Shown: positions 57,714 to 64,000 of the stretch, piece after piece | Numbering within the stretch: position 1 is the stretch's first letter | Layout: each line of letters starts with the position of its first letter | Assembly: GCA_037892935.1 (NCBI GenBank) | Contig: JAYXKI010000016.1 | Span: forward strand, 496,001 to 560,000 | Length of the DNA stretch: 64,000 nucleotides | DNA from: Phlebopus portentosus | Lineage: Eukaryota > Basidiomycota > Agaricomycetes > Boletales > Boletinellaceae | Direction of reading: 5' to 3' | The notes under the pieces: model-generated | Told to the model about the DNA's origin: nothing | Databases searched by the model: none | Seen by the model: only the letters and a program-made list of their open reading frames with translations | Program-made: the position numbers and the translations under genes

Positions 57714-59715
57714 ATGGGCCGCCGTAAACGAACCCATCTTATGAGCTCTATGCCTCCCTCTAACCAAGAGGAGCCGCGTACTAGGAATCCAAGATACATC
57801 CCGCCTCGCGAAAACCATTGTCCAATCGAGAAGCTCCCTCCGGAGGTTCTGGTATGCATATTCGAACTCGGAACGCGTGGAGAAGAGAATGCTGAAGACT
57901 GGGAAGTCGAGGAAGATGATGGGGATGAGGAATACGAGGATGTTGACGAGGAGGAGGACGACCTGAGTTTGGACATGCTAATACCGGGATCGTTTACTCT
58001 CGGGAAGACTAAATGGCGCGGATAATACGAAGGAGGCTGCAAAAGCTGCTGTTGCGGGTAAAACGCGTAACCTACCATTCCAAGTGCGCATGTCGCATGT
58101 ATGCCGAAGATGGCGGGAGCTTGCCCTACAAATGCCGACCCTATGGACGACCCTCGATTTTCGCGAACGACGTCCATGGCAGAAGAGCCAGGAGTGGCTC
58201 ACTCGTTCGAAACAGAGTCCTCTTGACATTATCATCGATCGTTCATTAGTGAATAACTCTTCCGACGATGACGACGATGACGGCACTGGCTTCAGCGACG
58301 TGGCGGCGAAAGAGGCGCAGGCAGACCTTGGTTTCATTCTGAACCTCATTACCCCGCATGTTTCTCGGTGGCATACTTTCGAACTCACCGTTGATATGTA
58401 TGATGATATGGTTCTCGCTCTGAAGCGCCTAGAACAATGTCCCGCACATCCCGGTGCACCATCACTTCAATCGCTCGCTCTCTATGTACACGAAGATTAT
58501 GACGATTTCGAATCAGGGAGCTTTGACTATAGCGAGCAGAAGAAGCTGTTCTTACCATTTGGAGGACATGCTCCACGCCTCGAGAAAGTCGAGCTTTGGG
58601 GCGTTCATTTGGACTGGACGCTTCTTATACCGACATCGGAACGATCTCTCTTGTCCTTGAATTTCCCGCCTTCGGTGACAACGAACTTGACGGAACTTGA
58701 GCTCGCTTACCATACGAAAGACGTTCGACCGTCCTACGTGGACTTTGTAAACATCATTCGATCTTCCCCAAAACTAATCTCTCTCAAACTGGCGGATTCC
58801 GGTCCAGCCCCGCGCCGGAAAGGGTCTCTCGAACAACCTCTATTCCTGCCGAACTTACGACACCTCTCACTAGGATATTTCGAGGAAGACTATGCGATTT
58901 CGCTATTGCGCCTGCTCTATACTCCCACGTTGACAAGCATTGCGCTTGACTTCGACGAAGGAGATTACACGGAACTCGTAAAAGAGTTAGTAGGGAAAAT
59001 GCGTTTACCAGATCTACTTCCAGGATACTTCAATGTTCCGACGCCGCAAAGACAAATATTTGAGGACCAGACGAGACTTACCAATGTCACAGACCTGAAG
59101 CTAGGCGGTCTCCCCTGTGCCGAGGCATCCGCGTACCTTTTCTACTCAACTTGCCGGAATCTGAAGCGCTTGCACCTCAATACGCGTTTCCTCCCTCAAA
59201 CCTTCTTCTCGGTACTGACTGACGATCATCACGGTCTACATCTTACGTCAGATATGCGAATCTCAGAGCTGGTCGGGGTGGTTGGATCTCGGGAGACACC
59301 ATTATGCAAGCAACTAGAAGCTTTGACTGTCACAGGCGTGTCGGGGCGCGACCTAGTAAGATTCGTCAAGACTCGCAAAATGCTCGGTGCTCCTATTCTA
59401 GAGCTCAACGTCGATAAGGAGGATCACATGGACTATGAAGAAGAAGCGTTCGATTGGTTGATCAGACACGTCAAATCCTTGAACTTCGTAGAATTCAGCG
59501 ACGATGAAGATGACGTCGTTATTTTGGATAGCGATGAAGAACAAGAGTGGGAATTTGATGGGGAAGAGATGGACGATGAAGATGAGGAAGATTGGAATGT
59601 TCATTTGCACCACAACGATGTGGGTGGTGGGGAAGATTACTGGGTTGACGGCGAGGACGAGTATGAAGCCGAAGATGAAAATGATAACACGGGCGACGAT
59701 GGGTCTTTCGAGTAA
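57714..59715 (+). CDS. F-box / leucine-repeat-type protein with acidic insert (one frame break)
   Basis: Second F-box protein of the window. The start MGRRKRTHLMSSMPPSN at 57714 is in frame with the F-box helix IEKLPPEVLVCIFELGTRGE. After a 40-residue acidic insert the frame runs to a stop at 58021-58026. The obvious continuation NLPFQVRMSHVCRRWRELAL lies one frame over, and one extra A at 58011-58013 would explain it. The remaining 540 codons are uninterrupted and leucine-repeat-like, for example GHAPRLEKVELWGVHLDWTL and LPNLRHLSLGYFEEDY. The C-terminal 70 residues are extremely acidic (DSDEEQEWEFDGEEMDDEDE). Likely an SCF substrate receptor. The break is more likely an assembly error than decay, because both sides are otherwise intact. 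Confidence 0.8.
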
Positions 59716-61492
59716 TATGCGTCGATGAAAGGAGAGAGCATCGTTCCGACGAAGGCATCACCGGCGAATATAGCCAATGAATAGAAGTAAGAACCGTCGC
59801 CCTGTAATATTGATCTACTATGACTTACTTGTACATTTACCAGCTCTCAGAGTCACTATAACTTTATGGTACTAATCAAACCCCTTTTTCTGAGAATGAA
59901 AGATGAGAGTATTTTTTCGAATCCCGGATCAGAAATTTTCGGCCTGCTTCAGCTATAAGCCAGGAGTTCTGTGCATCCGCGATACTATTCATAATAAATA
60001 AGAATCATAGATTGAAACGCAAAACACAAGCGAATCGTACGTTCACGCTCATCATCTGGTGTAAGTGAAATCTACTCATCCTCATTTTAACTTCATTTAC
60101 AGTAAAATGTCAACCTCAATAAATGTAAATAATGAATGCTTTGAATCCTCTGCACTTGATATGATACATTTGGTGATGTTTTCCTTTCAAAGAAACCTGC
60201 ATCATTGTACTTTGGAGTGTACCCTTTGCCAGCACATATATTTTGAGTATCTGAGAAGTTATCCATGAATGAATGTAAGTGGATCCATGGATGATAGAGC
60301 AGAGCACAATCATCTTAATATTTAAAACAATACCCTGATTCTACACAGCTACCGCTGACAAAAATCGGACCACGACCTTGAATTTGAGTGCTTCTTTTCT
60401 CATGGCCAAAGGTTGGCCCACTAAACTGGGAAGTTTGATTGTGAACGAATTGGCACATCACATGTCCTTCATGTAAGACCATCATAGTGTTGGAAATCCT
60501 CTAGAAGCTTAATAAGTAAAGAAGATTGACACTTTGATTAGCTAATACTTTTTGGGGGCAAATTATTAATACTTTTGCCAAGATGTTTCAATTTTTGTCT
60601 TGAAAAAACTCCCCCCACTCATAATAGAATTTTGATCAAGTAACTATATAATATTGGACTCCCTTTATCTACTACAAGTGTTTTCAAAGCCATATGTGCA
60701 CTTGTGAAGGAGAAGTAAAGTTGGAAAATCGACGCAACTTGAGGTGAGATGCATAGGAAGGTGATTCTCTAACTACCTGTAGAATGCCGATCTTGATATG
60801 CGTGTCGATCAAATCCGTGTTCTCAGCTTCGTAAAGTACACAACGACAACAAATGGCACGGATTGAGCACCCTCTTTCCAGATACGCCCACGTCAGCGCC
60901 GTGAACTTAGACGGTGCCATGCTGCCGTTTCAAGTGCTAAATTCCCATCATCAGAATTATCAAATTATCTATAGTTTACACACTTGGCACGGTGGAGGAT
61001 CTCACGGAATATCAATAGAATGGCGCCGCCGCAATTCTCGCAAATCCATGGCAGACAGTTGCGAAGTGTTTGTGTTATCCTACGGGCTCTGATATCGAGC
61101 GTTATGGTTGCGATGTTGCCTGTGATGCTCAAAGATCTCTGCCTGCAAAACTTGTTTAATTTTCTTTTTGGTTGACGGCATGAGGACGTGCCTCCGATTC
61201 ATCCGGATTCGTACTACCGCTTATCGGGATTCTTGCAGTCCACCCGTCGTGATAGCTCAATTGCTGCTAGCCGAATGCGCCGCCCGGGTGTATATGTACC
61301 GTACGTACCTGGGTATACAGTTAAAATTGTCATAACGCATAATGTCGGGAGATACCCTTTTGTAATGCATTATTACATTTATGCAATAGGATATGTGACG
61401 GAAATACTTTCCATTTTTGGACAAGGTCAGGTGACAAGTATACAGGCTATGTACGCGTGCTTGCTCTTATCTCTCCTATCTCTCCGTCACTC
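59716..61492. other. AT-rich intergenic next to the transposon
   Basis: About 1.8 kb without a supported gene. The AT content rises from 59870 onward. Short frames (78-80 codons) lack domain signal. The right part probably belongs to the non-coding end of the pogo-like element; its boundary could not be fixed. Confidence 0.4.
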
Positions 61493-63710
61493 TCATCTGT
61501 CGCATCTCTCTCTTGCTGCCCGCCATATCGCAGGCAATGTTGCCTGTTTAGCACTGCCCAGCTCCTTCTTGAACAGCTCACCACGGAATCTTCGTAGAGT
61601 TCTTGTCAATGTAAGTGCTGTCTCCGTCTCTGCATGCTCCAATGCTAACTTCTCCATTTGTATGCACAGGTCCTGGCCATCATGAAGTGTTGGCTTCGCG
61701 GGTGTGTTTTCAGCATCTCCAGTGACGTCCTCATCTGACTCAGAGTTGGCATCTATAACAGAAGCATCCTGAAAGCGACGGTGAACTTCTGAAATGATCT
61801 CCTGGTCTGTCTTGAATATGTGTGTATCCTCGTAATCTTTCTGTTCCTCTACTGGGTTTAAGAGCTCTTCAAGTGTTGGTGCAGTCCCATGAATGCGCCG
61901 GCGCTGTTTTAGATCATCTACAGAAGCCATGAGGCTTTCCTCGGTGCGTTTGAGCTGTGGTAATAGTGGTGCAATATTGATGGAGCCAGAACAGGTTTGC
62001 GCTAGTGCAGCTGATTGGTGCTGCTCAACAAGCTTAGAAGCAGCAACAACATCATCTTCTGTGTGTAAAATTGCATCGATAACTCCCTTCCAGTCTTCAG
62101 GTTTGTAGGATTTGCCAAGGCATGTACTGAGACGCTCTTCAACCTCTGGCAGAGTTTCAATTAGGCCATGAGCGTAGTCACGAAGGATGTTCCATGCATC
62201 GACTCGGTGTTTTGCTGGTGTGTTGTCTTTTCTTTGCATTTTACTGGTATTATGAGTGAGAGATATGATGCAGTCTTTTTAGGTGTAAAAATTTAACGTA
62301 CGGTAAGATATCTGTATGCATCCAGCAATTTTTTAAAGTCAATAGATCAACCCGATCCCATGCTGACTTCGCCATCATCATAGCTTCCAGTTGGTCAAGC
62401 TTGTAGATATCCACTTCGCCTGCTTCGTCTAAATCTACTGCTCGTATGCAGTAATCATGCCGGTAAAGTGCTTTAAATGTGCGAATTGCGCCTGCGTCCA
62501 TTGGCTGAACAAATGGTGTCATATTAGGCTCAAAAAATTCGACCCGGACATTCTTGGGCTGGTATGATACGACGTGCCCTGAGAAGTTATCAAGAAGGAG
62601 AATAATCTTGCGACCTTCGTGTCGCATCCTTTGGTCAAGGTCTTTGAGCCATCTGTAATGTTACAAGTAAGTTTCTGATTGCGTAGCATGTTAAACTCTT
62701 ACTCTTCAAATAGCTCAGCCGTCATCCATGCTGTCTTGTTTGAACGGTAATAAAAGCCACGTTGTGCAGGGTTTACTTTTTTAAAGCAACGTGGCATGCG
62801 TGATTTTCCAATGTAGAATAGCGGTAGTTTTTCTGATCCATCTGCATTGCATGCAAGCCCTAGCGTCATCCGAAACTTGCTTGCTTTCTTTCCGCTCATC
62901 TGTTTTGATGCAAGACCACGGTCTGGAGGTGCGCTACTTTATTGTCAGTTTCTTTTCTTTTTGATACAGATTATGTGTGCGTACTAAGGATAAAGGCCCG
63001 TCTCATCAAAGTTAAAACAGTTGCGAGGTGCATACTCCTCAAGTATTATAGCTAACCGACCTCGTTCTTCTGCAACCTTCATTATATCAACAGATGCTGC
63101 TTCGCCATGCTTGCGGATCTCTCTAATTCCATATCTTATAAAGTAGGTATTAGCGACTTGATTGAGATGGTGAAGAATAAGATCTAACATACCTGCGAAG
63201 AAAGGACTGGATCCAACCATGACTTGTAAGTCGTTCACTTTCTGGCACATTGAATTCCTTCTCAAAGCAGTGGCGCTTTTCAGCAAGCATTGCTCCTGTA
63301 ACAATCTCGTTGCGTGCCTCCAGGGACCTCTGCCATAAGATGAGTGCCTGCTCAACCTTTGGATTCGTCACAGCATATGGTCGTTTGCTTGACATGCCAT
63401 TTGGAGTCTCGTGTGCACGTTCTTCAAGGGTTTTACGGCGTACAAGATTTCGACACAAGGATGACTGAGTAAAGTAAAGTGATCGTTGTTGGCGGTTGCG
63501 AAAATGTGTGACAATAGAAACCTGAGATGAGTCTGGATGTGCATCACAATATGCAAAGACCTCTAGCCAGTCAGCACAAGTAAGATTTTTACGTCCCTCT
63601 ATAGTCTGTGCTGATGATTTTGGATGTGATATACGCTTGCCAGGAGGGGGTCCAGGCTTTCTCTGGTATGGCTTAAGAGTGCGAGGTTTACGTGTTGGCT
63701 GAGGAGGCAT
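61493..63710 (-). CDS. Pogo/Tigger-like transposase (DDE superfamily, CENP-B-type HTH)
   Basis: Transposase of a Tc1/mariner-superfamily pogo-type DNA transposon. Exons are 63710-63193, 63134-62985, 62933-62703, 62652-62302 and 62243-61493, with every phase kept and a total of 666 residues, so the gene looks intact. The N-terminus MPPQPTRKPRTLKPYQRKPG is basic, then comes the psq/Tc5-like DNA-binding part with ERLTSHGWIQSFLRRYGIRE. The catalytic DDE core has FDETGLYPYAPPDRGLASKQ (first Asp), IILLLDNFSGHVV (second Asp) and QPMDAGAIRTFKALYRHDYC (third Asp). The last 240 residues are acidic and helical. The introns are 47-59 bases, like those of host genes. Confidence 0.92.
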
Positions 63711-64000
63711 GAAGGATGGGTTGCACAATTTTTTCTTCTTTCTAATATCAAAGATATATATTATTACTGCGCATACAATGTGAATCCCACCTGTAACAAG
63801 CACTCTTTTCTTGATTGTCTGAATTCCAAATGTCAAATTATAAACACTTGAGCTGTCAATCGGCATCAAAATTTAATAATAAATGCGGCTCTAGAGCGGC
63901 AATCAAGCTCCAATCAACAACATAATGCATAATTTTGCTTCAAATTCAATGCATTATTCCATATGACATTTTTGCATAATTTCCCGCCTCCCAACATGGG
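63711..64000. other. Upstream part of the transposon
   Basis: Region 5' of the transposase start. Three ATGCAT-related motifs spaced at about 24 bases lie around 63927-63980. No second gene was seen. Confidence 0.4.

Larger units (their letters stand above)
61180..64000. mobile_element. Pogo-like DNA transposon, right end outside the window
   Basis: Element carrying the intact transposase. Terminal inverted repeats were not identified, and the 5' side of the transposase runs to the window end without a clear terminus, so the limits given are minimal guesses. AT-rich motifs containing ATGCATTAT occur on both flanks (about 61330-61390 and 63920-63985) and may be subterminal binding sites. Confidence 0.55.

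Noticed and set aside
1..64000. Biosynthetic gene cluster, CRISPR array, prophage or other prokaryotic system
   Set aside because: Genes are spliced eukaryotic housekeeping and membrane proteins. No backbone synthase, repeat-spacer array or phage gene was seen.

Overview
The window looks like nuclear DNA of a mushroom-forming basidiomycete (Agaricomycete). Nearly every gene is cut by many 48-80 base GT-AG introns, genes sit close together on both strands, and several families are typical of Agaricomycetes (DUF6533 membrane protein, MATH-BTB protein, leucine-repeat-type F-box proteins, Kre6/Skn1 wall protein, pogo-type transposon). No prokaryotic operons, CRISPR array, rRNA or convincing tRNA was seen. 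Gene models were built by hand from conserved protein matches plus splice sites that keep phase.

Layout. 1-4.6 kb: 3' part of ribosomal protein uL23, then a serine/threonine-rich, mucin-like single-pass membrane protein with a 96-base tandem repeat and three frame breaks. 5.7-7.2 kb (-): DUF6533 multi-pass protein. 7.9-10.8 kb (-): two mitochondrial housekeeping genes, ETF beta and MPP beta. 11-12.2 kb (-): F-box protein. 12.9-17 kb (+): Prp24/SART3 splicing factor, about 20 exons. 17.2-19.8 kb (+): MATH-BTB protein. 21.4-22.6 kb (-): GRASP/Grh1. 24.3-27.4 kb (+): intronless PPR-like protein. 28.2-31 kb (+): Zn2Cys6 regulator. 31.9-33.7 kb (+): SUMO E1 subunit Aos1. 35.3-35.8 kb (+): small hydrophilic protein. 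36.2-38.3 kb (-): coiled-coil protein, divergent from Kre6/Skn1 (38.6-40.8 kb, +). 41.6-45.5 kb (+): Ulp2-type SUMO protease. 46.5-47.8 kb (-): single-pass membrane protein, divergent from BCKDH E1 alpha (48.4-50.1 kb, +). 50.3-50.8 kb (-): a possible small unknown gene. 51-53.2 kb (+): Asp/Asn-rich membrane protein, convergent with a PhyH-type dioxygenase (53.6-55 kb, -). 55.7-56.1 kb (-): small unknown protein, divergent from a mitochondrial K+/H+ exchange-related protein (56.2-57.4 kb, +). 57.7-59.7 kb (+): second F-box protein. 61.5-63.7 kb (-): apparently intact pogo-like transposase whose element runs to or past the window end.

The genes do not form one pathway. Mitochondrial functions recur (ETF beta, MPP beta, PPR-like protein, BCKDH E1 alpha, K+/H+ exchange-related protein), and two SUMO-cycle enzymes lie 8 kb apart. 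The most useful global observation is that conserved genes carry isolated 1-base frame breaks, some at homopolymers. This suggests residual assembly indels more than gene death. I found no convincing new multi-gene system. The best leads are the cysteine-motif mucin-like protein, several 8-19 base microexons, two GC-AG introns, BTB and F-box domains split by acidic inserts, and the unrecognised small gene near 50.5 kb.
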